Assembly: GCA_964516135.1 (NCBI GenBank)
Contig: CAZEWN010000019.1
Location: 1-64,000 of the forward strand
DNA: 64,000 bases
Direction: 5' to 3'
DNA from: 34-65-8 sp964516135
GTDB taxonomy: Bacteria > Pseudomonadota > Alphaproteobacteria > Sphingomonadales > Sphingomonadaceae
Each line of letters begins with the position of its first letter. The first letter of the stretch is position 1. The notes below the pieces were generated by a model that was not told where the DNA came from, searched no databases, and saw nothing but the letters and a program-made list of their open reading frames with translations. Shown here piece by piece: positions 1 through 7,754 of the stretch. The translations under genes were made by a program, and so were the position numbers.

Positions 1-98
1 CCGTCGGCGAGCAGTCCGCGAGCGGCCCCGCTATCTTCGCTTACGCATTCGGCACCTACGTCCGACTGGCGGTCGTATTCAAGGCAGAGGGATCGTGA
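1..98 (+). CDS. C-terminal fragment of a gene upstream of the DUF1996 gene (phage region)
   Basis: An open frame enters from the left edge (codons begin at base 3) and stops at TGA 96-98. The last residues read like a real protein end (...GPAIFAYAFGTYVRLAVVF then KAEGS). The TGA overlaps the GTG start of the next gene in a GTGA arrangement, typical of translational coupling in phage structural operons. About 31 residues are visible, too few to name a family. Placing it in a phage structural operon is inference from the F-like head gene 1.1 kb downstream. Confidence 0.5.
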   Translation, partial: VGEQSASGPAIFAYAFGTYVRLAVVFKAEGS

Positions 99-1222
99 CG
101 ATGATCGAGCAAGCATTGGCCGAGATCGCGGCTGCGCGCGGGGCGCTGGATCGGGCCGAGGCATTGCTTACGCAGCCTGTCACCACGCCGCCAGCTCCGC
201 CGCCACCGCAGCCGATCCCGGCGCCGTTCGCCGACTTCCGGTTCGCCGATGCGATCGAGAAGCGGCGGGCCGAGCATGTTCCGGGCGCGATCGGTGAAGG
301 TGCCTATCGCTTTGTCGCGAACGCGCACCGGTTCGATCATATCGACCCGTTCGTGTTCCCTGGCCAGCGGCCCGACGGCCACCTGCACATGTTCTGGGGC
401 AACCTCGAGATCGACGAGCACTCGACGATCGAGAGCCTGATGGCATCGGGGCGCAGCCTGAGCGAAGGCGATCTGGTCAACCGCTCCGGTTACTGGATGT
501 CGGCGCTGACGATCGGCGACCGTGCATGGCTGCCCGACTGGGTCGCGAATTACTACAAGCTGGCCAATCCGGCCAAACCGTCCTCGCCGACGCAAGGCGA
601 CCTGTCGCGGATCCGCGAGATGCCAAACGGTCTGTGCATGATCTTCGGCAACCGACTGGGCGATGGCACGGCGAGCCCGCATGTGTGGTTCACCGTCAAC
701 GATCCGAAGCAAGGCCTGCTGTGGCACAAGACCACCCTGGCCGGGGCGGTGCCGCTGCTGACGGCGGGCCGGTCGCTGATCGTCTCGGTCGCGGCCCCGC
801 AATGCTGGAACGGCGAACTGACCAGCGACGATCACCGCGCGCACCTCGCCTACCCGGTGCAATCCGGCCAGCGGCTCGTCTGCCCGCAGACGCATCCGTT
901 CGTGATCCCGCAGGTGACCTACAAGGCGAAGTTCACCGTGCCGCCGGGCGTCGACATGCGCGCGCTGCGCGCCAGCAGCGATGAGCCCGATCAGGCGGCG
1001 GGCGCGTCGGTCCATGCCGAATACATGGGAGCGCACCATCCCGAGGCGGTGAAGGCCTGGCACGAAAACGCGCTGCTGCGCCAGCTCGACTGTTCGTCGG
1101 CCGACTTCGGCAATGGCTGGGGTGGCAAGCGGCACCCGACGTTCACGTTCGAGCGGCCGGAAAAACTGGTCCCGTTCCCCTCGCGGTTCGATCCGTCGCG
1201 GCGAATTTGGGCTTCCATTTAA
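95..1222 (+). CDS. DUF1996-domain protein in a phage-like operon
   Basis: 375 aa from GTG 95 (or 373 aa from ATG 101). Residues 1-30 form a helical segment, followed by a Pro/Ala-rich linker (about 30-50, TPPAPPPPQPIPAPF). From about residue 70 the protein resembles DUF1996, with the signature DPFVFPG..HLHMFWGN and then a STIESL segment, and several spaced His residues. DUF1996 is known mainly from secreted actinobacterial and fungal proteins of unknown function. No signal peptide is visible. The gene overlaps the previous one at GTGA and its TAA (1220-1222) abuts the ATG of the F-like head gene, so it seems to belong to the phage late operon, perhaps as a virion accessory or decoration protein. 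That role is inference; the family match is from memory of the motif. Confidence 0.6.
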   Translation: MTMIEQALAEIAAARGALDRAEALLTQPVTTPPAPPPPQPIPAPFADFRFADAIEKRRAEHVPGAIGEGAYRFVANAHRFDHIDPFVFPGQRPDGHLHMFWGNLEIDEHSTIESLMASGRSLSEGDLVNRSGYWMSALTIGDRAWLPDWVANYYKLANPAKPSSPTQGDLSRIREMPNGLCMIFGNRLGDGTASPHVWFTVNDPKQGLLWHKTTLAGAVPLLTAGRSLIVSVAAPQCWNGELTSDDHRAHLAYPVQSGQRLVCPQTHPFVIPQVTYKAKFTVPPGVDMRALRASSDEPDQAAGASVHAEYMGAHHPEAVKAWHENALLRQLDCSSADFGNGWGGKRHPTFTFERPEKLVPFPSRFDPSRRIWASI

Positions 1223-2455
1223 ATGAGCCAACCCGACATCAGGCTCACGATGTTTCTCCCGCCCGATGATACGCTGCGGGTGTGGGAGCTGCGCGGTGAG
1301 TTGAAGCCTACGGTCCGCTGGCACGAGATGATGCATGAGGATCATGCAGCCGCCTTCACAGTTGCGAAGGTTGCGCGGCTTGATCTCCTCGCGGCGATCC
1401 GAGCGTCGCTCGACGAGACTTTGCGCAATGGCGGCACGTTTGAAGCATGGAAGCGCGATCTGCTGCCGCAGCTTCAGAGAGCGGGGTGGTGGGGCGCGGT
1501 CAACGACGCAGGACTGACCGGCACCGACCGTACCGTCATGGTCAATGAACGGCGCCTGCACACGATCTTCAACACCAACGTCAGGATGTCGCAGGCCTCC
1601 GGTGCCTGGGCGAAAATCCAGGCCGAAAAGGAGCGCTTCCCGTATCTGCGCTATTTGTCGAATCATTGGCGGCGGCGGCCTCGTCTCGATCACCAGAGTT
1701 GGCATGGGATCATTTTGCCGGTCGACCATTCGTGGTGGCAGACCCACTTTCCGCCGAACGGGTGGGGGTGCCGATGCCACTTCGAGCAGGTCAGCCTGGC
1801 GCGCATGGACCGCGAAGGATGGAGTGTTTCGGAACCACCCCGCGAAGGGCCTGCCAGAAAATTCCACGCCGCAGGCCGTACAAAGCCAATCTCGGTTCCC
1901 GCAGGCATCCACCCCGGTTTCGGCTATAATCCGGGCACCGCACATTTGCGCGCGGTCGCTGACAAGACGCTTAATTCGATCCGCTTGGCTGAGGAGGCCG
2001 GGCTGGACGACGTTGCGCGCAACCATCTCACTGCAATCGTTGCCGACCCAGCGTTTGAGCAGTTTATCGGCATCCCCGACCAGGACTTCCCGGTCGCCTG
2101 GCTCGCCGAGGATCGACGGGCTTTGATTGGTGCGCGGTCAGGCATGGTGCGCCTTTCTCAAAGCACCATGGACAAGCAAGAGGAGCGCGGCCGAAAAACT
2201 GAACTCACAGCGCGTCATTATCGGTTGGCCGCTGCCATCATCGATAGACCCGACGTGCTTTTTCGCGAACGCGGAAATCACCTCATCATGTTCGGCAGCG
2301 ATAACGAGGGCCGCGCCTTTGAGGTGGTGGTGAAGACGACAGCTGATCGTTCCGAGAATTATCTTCAGAGCGTACACCGCACAAATGCGCGGAGGCTTCG
2401 ATCAAAGCTCCTGAGCAAGCTTGTCGAACTCATCTTCGATCGGCGGCCGACATGA
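1223..2455 (+). CDS. Phage head morphogenesis protein (Mu F / SPP1 gp7-like) with a probable PBECR-type nuclease C-terminus
   Basis: 410 aa, ATG directly after the TAA of the preceding gene. The middle carries the hallmark of the phage Mu F-like minor head family: NTNVRMSQASGAWAKIQAEK, then YLSNHWRRRPRLDHQSWHG and the Cys/His block PNGWGCRCHFEQVS (about residues 175-195). These proteins assist procapsid assembly at the portal. After about residue 325 there is an extra domain (YRLAAAIIDRPDVLF.., a short beta pair, FEVVVKTTADRSENYLQSVH) with the layout of the PBECR nuclease-like domains that are often fused to phage head proteins. The head assignment is confident; the nuclease tail is a pattern match only. 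No portal, protease or major capsid gene lies downstream. Confidence 0.8.
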   Translation: MSQPDIRLTMFLPPDDTLRVWELRGELKPTVRWHEMMHEDHAAAFTVAKVARLDLLAAIRASLDETLRNGGTFEAWKRDLLPQLQRAGWWGAVNDAGLTGTDRTVMVNERRLHTIFNTNVRMSQASGAWAKIQAEKERFPYLRYLSNHWRRRPRLDHQSWHGIILPVDHSWWQTHFPPNGWGCRCHFEQVSLARMDREGWSVSEPPREGPARKFHAAGRTKPISVPAGIHPGFGYNPGTAHLRAVADKTLNSIRLAEEAGLDDVARNHLTAIVADPAFEQFIGIPDQDFPVAWLAEDRRALIGARSGMVRLSQSTMDKQEERGRKTELTARHYRLAAAIIDRPDVLFRERGNHLIMFGSDNEGRAFEVVVKTTADRSENYLQSVHRTNARRLRSKLLSKLVELIFDRRPT

Positions 2456-2742
2456 TGGGAAAAGCACGACGCGCGGCGGGGCCTGTAATCTCCCGCATGG
2501 CGCTCCGGATCGCAGATCCGTGCAACGGCCTACAGAAATCACCGTGTCACGCGCGTCGCCATGGCGACATAGCACGTCGAACCTTCCTTTTCAATGAATC
2601 CGCCGAGAGGCGGGAGCTGAGGCGCGCCAACGCCTCTAGCCGACGGAAACGACCCGTCATGATCGGCTTGCAGGTACGTTCTCCTGCTGACCGACTCACC
2701 CCGCCACCCGCATGCGAGCGCGTGGTACATAGTGAGAACATA
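2456..2742 (+). ncRNA. Hairpin-rich leader before the phage DNA methylase (candidate structured RNA)
   Basis: No convincing protein fits these 287 bases; the upstream extension of the methylase frame is low-complexity Arg-rich text. The stretch folds on inspection into consecutive elements: CGGATC/GATCCG (2506-2520), the 14-bp palindrome GTCGCCATGGCGAC (2555-2568) bracketed by CGTG/CACG, CCGCC-GAGA-GGCGG with a GNRA loop (2600-2613), GAGGCG/CGCCTC (2619-2636), GACGG/CCGTC (2642-2658) inside AGCC/GGCT (2638-2668), and GCAGG/CCTGC (2670-2687). TCGG 2663-2666 could alternatively pair with CCGA 2691-2694 around the last hairpin. No known riboswitch core was recognised. It could be an attenuator, leader RNA or simply GC-rich DNA with chance pairing. 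Confidence 0.35.
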
Positions 2743-3582
2743 ATGACCGAGTCGACTCCTGAGTTTTCTACCTCCGAAACCATCTCATCGACCCGCCCCG
2801 CTGCTGGCTACATCGGCGGCAAGCGCAATCTGGCTTCCCGCATCTGCGCCATAATCGAGACCATTCCTCATGCCGCCTATGGCGAGCCGTTCGTTGGCAT
2901 GGGAGGCGTCTTCCTGCGGCGGCGCAGCGTTCCGCGCGTCGAAGCGATCAACGACTGGTCGATGGACGTCGCCAATTTTTTCCGCATCTGCCAGCGACAC
3001 TATGTCGCCTTCATGGACATGCTGCGGTTCCAACTCACCACGCGGGCAGGCTTCGAACTGTTGATGAAGGTCGATCCGAGTACGCTCACCGACCTGGAGC
3101 GTGCTGCCCGTTTCCTTTATCTCCAACGCGCCGCCTTTGGTGGAAAGGTCGCGGGGCGCAGCTTCGGAGTGGATCGGCACGGACCGGCGCGCTTCGACGT
3201 GACGAAGCTTGGACCGATCCTTGAGGCGATCCACGAACGGCTCGCATCGGTCGTGATAGAACGGTTGCGTTGGAACGACTTCATGACCCGTTGGGATCGC
3301 TCCGGCATGCTGTTTTATTGCGATCCGCCCTACTACGGCAGCGAGGGCGATTACGGCCTGGACGACTGCGGCAATCCCCTGTTCGATCGGGGCCAGTTTG
3401 AGCGGATGGCCACAACCATGGGGGCAATTCGAGCATCTGTACTGGTCTCGCTGAATGACCACCCCGAGGTCCGCTCGATCTTTGCAGGTTATGAGCTGAT
3501 CGAGGTCGAAACGACCTACACGCTGGGTCGCACCGCGAACGGGAAGCGCGTGGGCGAACTGCTGATATTGAAACGAGAATGA
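2743..3582 (+). CDS. D12-class (Dam-type) DNA adenine N6-methyltransferase
   Basis: 279 aa from ATG 2743; the frame stays open upstream to 2452 but that stretch is not protein-like. The N-terminus has the AdoMet motif GYIGGKRNLASRI, followed by EPFVGMGGVFL (motif I-like) and INDWSMDVANFFR. The catalytic motif IV is DPPYYGSEGDYG at about residue 190, the DPPY form of N6-adenine methylases. Near the C-terminus a LVSLND segment and RTANGKRVGELLI match the Dam/D12 layout. Phage methylases of this type usually modify phage DNA against host restriction; target specificity cannot be read from sequence. The gene lies last in the phage-like block, after the F-like head gene. Confidence 0.88.
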   Translation: MTESTPEFSTSETISSTRPAAGYIGGKRNLASRICAIIETIPHAAYGEPFVGMGGVFLRRRSVPRVEAINDWSMDVANFFRICQRHYVAFMDMLRFQLTTRAGFELLMKVDPSTLTDLERAARFLYLQRAAFGGKVAGRSFGVDRHGPARFDVTKLGPILEAIHERLASVVIERLRWNDFMTRWDRSGMLFYCDPPYYGSEGDYGLDDCGNPLFDRGQFERMATTMGAIRASVLVSLNDHPEVRSIFAGYELIEVETTYTLGRTANGKRVGELLILKRE

Positions 3583-3920
3583 AAGGGGGTTTCAGCTTCC
3601 CACTTCTCTGGGAACGCAACTTCCCAGTTCACGATCGTAATGTCGGGCGAAAACGCCGGAATTGTGCGGGTCCAGACGAAGTGGGAAGCGCAATGCCGAA
3701 CTATTCCCACTTCTCGCGATTTTCACGGTCGCTTCCCAGGGAGGGATCGGTTCGAAGGCCCGATTTTTCGGCGTATCGGCCATTTAATCGCTCGGGGCAG
3801 CCGACCGTCTTTTGGCCAGCGAGAATGGCGGTTTTCAGCGGTTTTGTCCCACTTCATCCCACCAAATCACGCGAAATCCCGCCTCACTGCCGAGGGTGGA
3901 ATTAATGTCCGGTCACACGG
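3583..3920. other. Non-coding junction with TTCCCACTTC-like repeats; possible right end of the phage-like element
   Basis: No gene is supported in these 338 bases. They carry a cluster of related short motifs: CTTCCCACTTC at 3596-3606, its exact reverse complement at 3678-3688, TTCCCACTTCTC at 3704-3715 (a 12-base direct repeat of 3597-3608), TCCCACTTC at 3847-3855, and the inverted pair CTGGGAA-N6-TTCCCAG at 3608-3627 with another CTTCCCAG at 3732-3739. Arrays of repeated sites in mixed orientation are what transposase-binding ends of Mu-like phages look like, and a phage block lies on the left with ordinary genes on the right. The precise terminus and any target duplication could not be identified. 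Confidence 0.4.
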
Positions 3921-4088
3921 ATGCCAGCCACCAAGTTCGGGCGGTTGGCCGCCCACGATCCTCGCTTCGTGCTCGATCTCAGGATGGGTCGCGAACCGCG
4001 CGGGATGACCGAAGCACGGATCAACGGCTTCATTGCCAGATACGAGGCAGCGCGCGATCCCGGCGGGGAGAACGTGCATGTCGGTTGA
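3921..4088 (+). CDS. Small conserved-type hypothetical protein (55 aa)
   Basis: Short frame from ATG 3921 to TGA 4086-4088 giving MPATKFGRLAAHDPRFVLDL followed by RMGREPRGMTEARINGFIARY. It is charged and soluble, with a probable helical C-terminal half (MTEARINGFIARYEAA). Composition is normal for the region, and it overlaps the next gene by 11 bases, supporting coexpression. I recall similar small proteins (KFGRLA..DPRFV..LR.GREP) in sphingomonads but know no function. It is the first apparent host gene right of the repeat-rich junction; no strong ribosome-binding site precedes it. Confidence 0.65.
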   Translation: MPATKFGRLAAHDPRFVLDLRMGREPRGMTEARINGFIARYEAARDPGGENVHVG

Positions 4089-4434
4089 TTTCGCCCCACC
4101 CCGCGCCCCCATGCCCACCCGCCGTACCGTGGCCGACCGGTTGCGCCATGCCTTGCTGGACCTTGCCAACGGCCACGGCGAGATCGCCAGCCATTCCGAA
4201 AAAGCCTGGGCGAGCGTTACCTTTGCCGGGGCGCGTCACACGGTCGTGCTGGGCTTCACCGGACGCGAGGCAGTCACAGCCGGCGAAACATTGATCGCGC
4301 TGCTGCCCGACCACGAATTCGCCATTCCCGGCCACCTCGTCGCCGATGCGACCGTGACCATGGCCGACCACCGACTGCTGCCCGAACCGCGCCTCGAGGT
4401 GACTTGCGAATTGCTGCTGCTGGAGGAAGCCTAG
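4078..4434 (+). CDS. Hypothetical protein (118 aa)
   Basis: The start is ATG 4078, which has a good GGGGAG ribosome-binding site inside the preceding small gene; a longer frame from 4033 would lack one. The protein has a Pro-rich N-terminus, a helix (TVADRLRHALLDLANGHGEI), then a beta-rich region (WASVTFAGARHTVVLGFTG, ..DHEFAIPGHLVADATVTM). There is no signal peptide or membrane segment. It overlaps the 55-aa gene by 11 bases, and its TAG stop shares the CTAG 4431-4434 with the convergent aldehyde dehydrogenase. No function recognised. Confidence 0.75.
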   Translation: MSVDFAPPRAPMPTRRTVADRLRHALLDLANGHGEIASHSEKAWASVTFAGARHTVVLGFTGREAVTAGETLIALLPDHEFAIPGHLVADATVTMADHRLLPEPRLEVTCELLLLEEA

Positions 4435-5864
4435 AGCCGCCGGATGACCAGGTTCCTGATTTCGCTCATGTCCTCCATTGCGAAACGTACGCCTTCGCGC
4501 CCGAGACCTGAATCCTTGACCCCGCCATAGGGCATATTGTCGACGCGGTAGCTGGAGACGTCGTTCACCACCACGCCCCCCACCTCGAGCATGTCCCACG
4601 CCTCCAGCACCTGATGCAGGTCGCGGGTGAAAATGCCTGCCTGGAGCCCGAACTTGCTGTCGTTAACCTGTTCTAGCGCCTCGGAAAAATCCGAGAAGCG
4701 GGACAGGTTGGCGAGCGGGCCGAACGCTTCCTCGCGATTGGCGTCGGCGCCGCGCGGTACGTTTTCGAGCAGGGTCGCCTCGAGCATGTTGCCGGTCCGC
4801 TCGCCGCCGCACAGCAGATTCGCGCCTTCAGCAACAGCCGCGTCGATCCATTCCTTGAGCCGCGTTGCTTCCTTCTCGGAAATCATCGGTCCGATGAAAG
4901 TGTCACGGTTCTTGGGATCGCCCGCGACAAGTGACTTGGTTTTCGTGACGAGCATGGCCTTGAAGGTGTCGTACACATCATCGTGGATAATGATCCGCTG
5001 CACCCCAATACAGCTCTGCCCGGACTGGTAGAATGCGCCAAAGATGATGCGTTCGAGCGCATGATCGAGGTCGGCATCCTTGTCGACGATCACCGCCGCG
5101 TTGCCGCCAAGTTCGAGCACGACCTTTTTCTTGCCCGCCTTGGCCTTGAGGTCCCAGCCCACGCCGGGCGAGCCGGTGAACGAAAGGAGCTTCAGCCGCT
5201 CGTCGGTGGTGAACAGGTCCGCCCCGTCGCGGCTGGCGGGCAGGATCGAGAACGCGCCCTCGGGCAGCACGTCGCATTCGGCCAGTACCTCGCCCATGAT
5301 GATCGCGCCCAGCGGCGTGAGGCTGGCCGGCTTCATCACGAACGGACAGCCTATCGCGATCGCGGGCGCGATCTTGTGCGCGGCAAGGTTGAGCGGGAAG
5401 TTAAACGGGCTGATAAAGCTGCACGGCCCGATCGGCACGCGCTTCCACATCCCCATATAGCCTTTCGCCCGCTCCGAAATGTCGAGCGGCTGGACCTCGC
5501 CGTAATTCCTCACCGCCTCCTCGGCGCCGATACGAAACGTGTCGATCAGGCGGGTAACCTCGCCTTCTGCATCCTTGATCGGCTTGCCCGCCTCGACGCA
5601 CAGCGCATAGGCGAGTTCGTCGAACCGTTCGCGAAACCGCGCGACGCAGTGGCTGAGGACGTCCTGCCGCTCGTAGCTCGCCAGCCGCGCCATCGGCTCC
5701 GCCGCGCGCACGGCCCCGGCAATCGCCTCCTCGATCACGTCGGGCGTGGCGAGCGCGGTGTGGAACGCGACCTCGCCGGTGAACTTGTCGGTTACCGCGA
5801 GATCGGTGTTCGGCTGCGCGGCCTTGTTGTTGAGGTAGAGCGGGTAGGTTTTCTTGAGTTTCAT
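4431..5864 (-). CDS. NAD(P)-dependent aldehyde dehydrogenase
   Basis: 477 aa from the ATG at 5862-5864, preceded by a strong GGGGGAGA site; the longer open frame upstream runs through an intergenic repeat. ALDH superfamily landmarks are in order: SPFNFPLNLAAHKIAPAIA, cofactor-binding MKPASLTPLG, SFTGSPGVGWDL, general-base Glu in LELGGNA, catalytic Cys in SGQSCIGVQR, and EEAFGP. It resembles the lactaldehyde / non-phosphorylating glyceraldehyde-3-phosphate / succinate-semialdehyde branch; the substrate cannot be fixed. It would oxidise an aldehyde to the acid in the cytosol. The next gene upstream is a ThDP enzyme on the same strand, separated by a GC-rich inverted repeat, so a shared pathway is possible but unproven. 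Confidence 0.9.
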   Translation of the reverse strand: MKLKKTYPLYLNNKAAQPNTDLAVTDKFTGEVAFHTALATPDVIEEAIAGAVRAAEPMARLASYERQDVLSHCVARFRERFDELAYALCVEAGKPIKDAEGEVTRLIDTFRIGAEEAVRNYGEVQPLDISERAKGYMGMWKRVPIGPCSFISPFNFPLNLAAHKIAPAIAIGCPFVMKPASLTPLGAIIMGEVLAECDVLPEGAFSILPASRDGADLFTTDERLKLLSFTGSPGVGWDLKAKAGKKKVVLELGGNAAVIVDKDADLDHALERIIFGAFYQSGQSCIGVQRIIIHDDVYDTFKAMLVTKTKSLVAGDPKNRDTFIGPMISEKEATRLKEWIDAAVAEGANLLCGGERTGNMLEATLLENVPRGADANREEAFGPLANLSRFSDFSEALEQVNDSKFGLQAGIFTRDLHQVLEAWDMLEVGGVVVNDVSSYRVDNMPYGGVKDSGLGREGVRFAMEDMSEIRNLVIRRL

Positions 5865-5872
5865 ATCCGTCT

Positions 5873-5970
5873 CCCCCCTCCCCTTCAGGGGAGGGGCCGG
5901 GGGTGGGGAATGTCGGGACAGCGGCTCGCTTGACAGCCCCCACCCCAACCCCTCCCCTGAAGGGGAGGGG
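5873..5970. repeat. GC-rich inverted repeat (intergenic element)
   Basis: Two near-complementary arms flank 28 bases. The left arm (5873-5908) reads CCCCTCCCCTTCAGGGGAGG then GGCCGGGGGTGGGG, and the right arm (5937-5970) reads CCCCACCCCAACCCC then TCCCCTGAAGGGGAGGGG. Each arm also contains its own hairpin (CTCCCCTTCAGGGGAG). I recall elements of this CTCCCCTTCAGGGGAGGGG type in sphingomonad intergenic regions. It lies between two same-strand genes and could act as a terminator-like or mRNA-stabilising structure. Confidence 0.8.
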
Positions 5971-5976
5971 CTTTCA

Positions 5977-7632
5977 TCACAGCGCCTTCGACAGCTCCTT
6001 GATATCTTTGTTCAATATCTGGTCATTCTCGCAATAGTCCACCGGGCAATCGATCAGGTGCACCCCCGGCGTATCGCGCGTGTGCGCCAACACCTCGGCC
6101 AGATGCGCGGCGCTTTCGACCCGGTGCCCCTTCGCGCCGTAACTTTCTGCATACTGGACGAAATCCGGGTTGCCGTAAGTCAGCCCCCAATCCTTGAAGC
6201 CCATGTTCGCCTGTTTCCAGCGGATCATCCCATAGGCATCGTCGCGCAGGATCAGCACGGCGAGGTTGAGGCCGAGGCGGACGGCGGTTTCCATTTCCTG
6301 GCTGTTCATCATGAAGCCGCCGTCGCCGCAGATCGCCATAACCTTGCGCTGCGGATAGAGCATCGCGCTCATCATCGCGCTCGGCAACCCCGCGCCCATC
6401 GTCGCCAGCGCATTATCGAGCAGCACCGTGTTGGGCAGGTACGCGCAGTAATTTCGTGCGAACCAAATCTTGTAGACCCCGTTGTCGAGGCAGATGATCG
6501 CGTCCTCCGGCATGGCGTCGCGGATCGCCTGGACCAGATGCGGCGGGAAAATCGGGAAGCGTGTGTCCCCAGCCAGCGACCGCGTATGCTCCTGCTCCGC
6601 CCGGCGATAGGCAAGCATATGATCGAACTTCCATTTCCCCTGGGGAACGATGTCGTCCTTGATCTGCCAGATGGCGTTGGCGATATCGCCGATCACCTCG
6701 ATCTGCGGGAAATAGACCGGATCGACTTCCGCCGTGCGGCTGGACACGTGGATCACGGTTGGCCCACCCGCCTTCATGAAGAACGGCGGCTTCTCGATAA
6801 CGTCGTGGCCAACATTGACGATACAGTCCGCATCCTCGATCGCGCGATGGACGAAATCACCGGCGGATAGCGCCGCGCAGCCGAGGAACAGCGGGTGCCG
6901 TTCGTCGATCACGCCCTTGCCCATCTGGGTGGTGACGAAGGGGATGCCGGTCTTGTCGATGAACTGGCGCAGCATCCGCCCGGTCATCTTGCGATTGGCG
7001 CCCGCACCGATCACCAGCACCGGCGCCCTCGCCTGCTCCAATGCCTCGACCGCCGAACGCACCGCCTTCGGTTCCGCCGAAGGGCGCCGCGCGACGGAAC
7101 GCGGAATCGGGCGGCTTTCGGTCTGCTCCTCGGCGATGTCCTCGGGAAATTCGAGGTGCACCGCGCCCGGCTTTTCCTCCTCCGCCAGCCGGAACGCCTC
7201 GCGCACGCGGCTGGGGATGTTATCCCCCGCGGCAAGCTGGTGGGTGAACTTGGTAATCGGCCCCATCATCGCGACCACGCCGAGGATCTGGAACCGCCCC
7301 TGTTTCGATTTCTTGATCGGTTTCTGCCCGGTGATCATCATGATGGGCATCCCGCCAAGCTGGGCATAGGCGGCGGCGGTGACAAAATTGGTCGCGCCGG
7401 GGCCAAGCGTGGCAATGCAAACCCCGGTCTTGCCCGTGTGCCGGCCATAGGTGGCGGCCATGAATCCGGCGCCCTGTTCGTGGCGGGTCAAGACCAGCTT
7501 GATCTGGCTGGAATTCGACAAGCTTTCGAGGAAATCGAGATTTTCCTCGCCCGGCACGCCGAAGATGTATTCGACGCCCTCCGCCTCGAGGCATTCAATG
7601 AACAGGTCGGATGCTTTTTGCTTGTCGGCCAT
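5977..7632 (-). CDS. Thiamine diphosphate enzyme, acetolactate synthase large-subunit-like
   Basis: 551 aa from ATG 7630-7632, with AAGGGGGG about 13 bases upstream. Three-domain ThDP enzyme: N-terminal PYR domain with the catalytic Glu in FGVPGEENLDF and LGPGATN; a central domain (APVLVIGAGANRK..); a C-terminal PP domain with the ThDP-Mg motif CGDGGFMMNSQEMETAVRLG. Length is near the 550-600 aa of catabolic AlsS / acetolactate synthase large subunits. No regulatory small subunit (ilvH-like) is adjacent, which argues against a simple IlvBN pair. It may make acetolactate or a related 2-hydroxyacyl product; other ThDP carboligases cannot be excluded. The upstream neighbour on the same strand is a D-2-hydroxyacid dehydrogenase. 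Confidence 0.82.
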   Translation of the reverse strand: MADKQKASDLFIECLEAEGVEYIFGVPGEENLDFLESLSNSSQIKLVLTRHEQGAGFMAATYGRHTGKTGVCIATLGPGATNFVTAAAYAQLGGMPIMMITGQKPIKKSKQGRFQILGVVAMMGPITKFTHQLAAGDNIPSRVREAFRLAEEEKPGAVHLEFPEDIAEEQTESRPIPRSVARRPSAEPKAVRSAVEALEQARAPVLVIGAGANRKMTGRMLRQFIDKTGIPFVTTQMGKGVIDERHPLFLGCAALSAGDFVHRAIEDADCIVNVGHDVIEKPPFFMKAGGPTVIHVSSRTAEVDPVYFPQIEVIGDIANAIWQIKDDIVPQGKWKFDHMLAYRRAEQEHTRSLAGDTRFPIFPPHLVQAIRDAMPEDAIICLDNGVYKIWFARNYCAYLPNTVLLDNALATMGAGLPSAMMSAMLYPQRKVMAICGDGGFMMNSQEMETAVRLGLNLAVLILRDDAYGMIRWKQANMGFKDWGLTYGNPDFVQYAESYGAKGHRVESAAHLAEVLAHTRDTPGVHLIDCPVDYCENDQILNKDIKELSKAL

Positions 7633-7754
7633 CGCGTTCAGTCCCCCCTTGCGGGCCGTGCTGGACGGACCCGGCTCCACTGGTCGCGACCGGCGGCGGC
7701 CCATGGCCGCTCTCGATTCCGGCCTAACAAATGGCCGGAACGGAGTCACCGCAA

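Noticed and set aside
56..2026. Minus-strand open frame of 656 aa across the phage genes
   Set aside because: Antisense to two well-supported genes; Arg/Pro-rich composition and no motif, as expected from high third-position GC.
2452..2742. N-terminal extension of the Dam-type methylase to base 2452
   Set aside because: The added 97 residues are not protein-like and the region folds into hairpins; the family starts at the GGK motif soon after ATG 2743.
3745..3775. GGTTCGAAGGCCCG stretch resembling a tRNA T-arm
   Set aside because: No acceptor, D or anticodon arm can be drawn around it.
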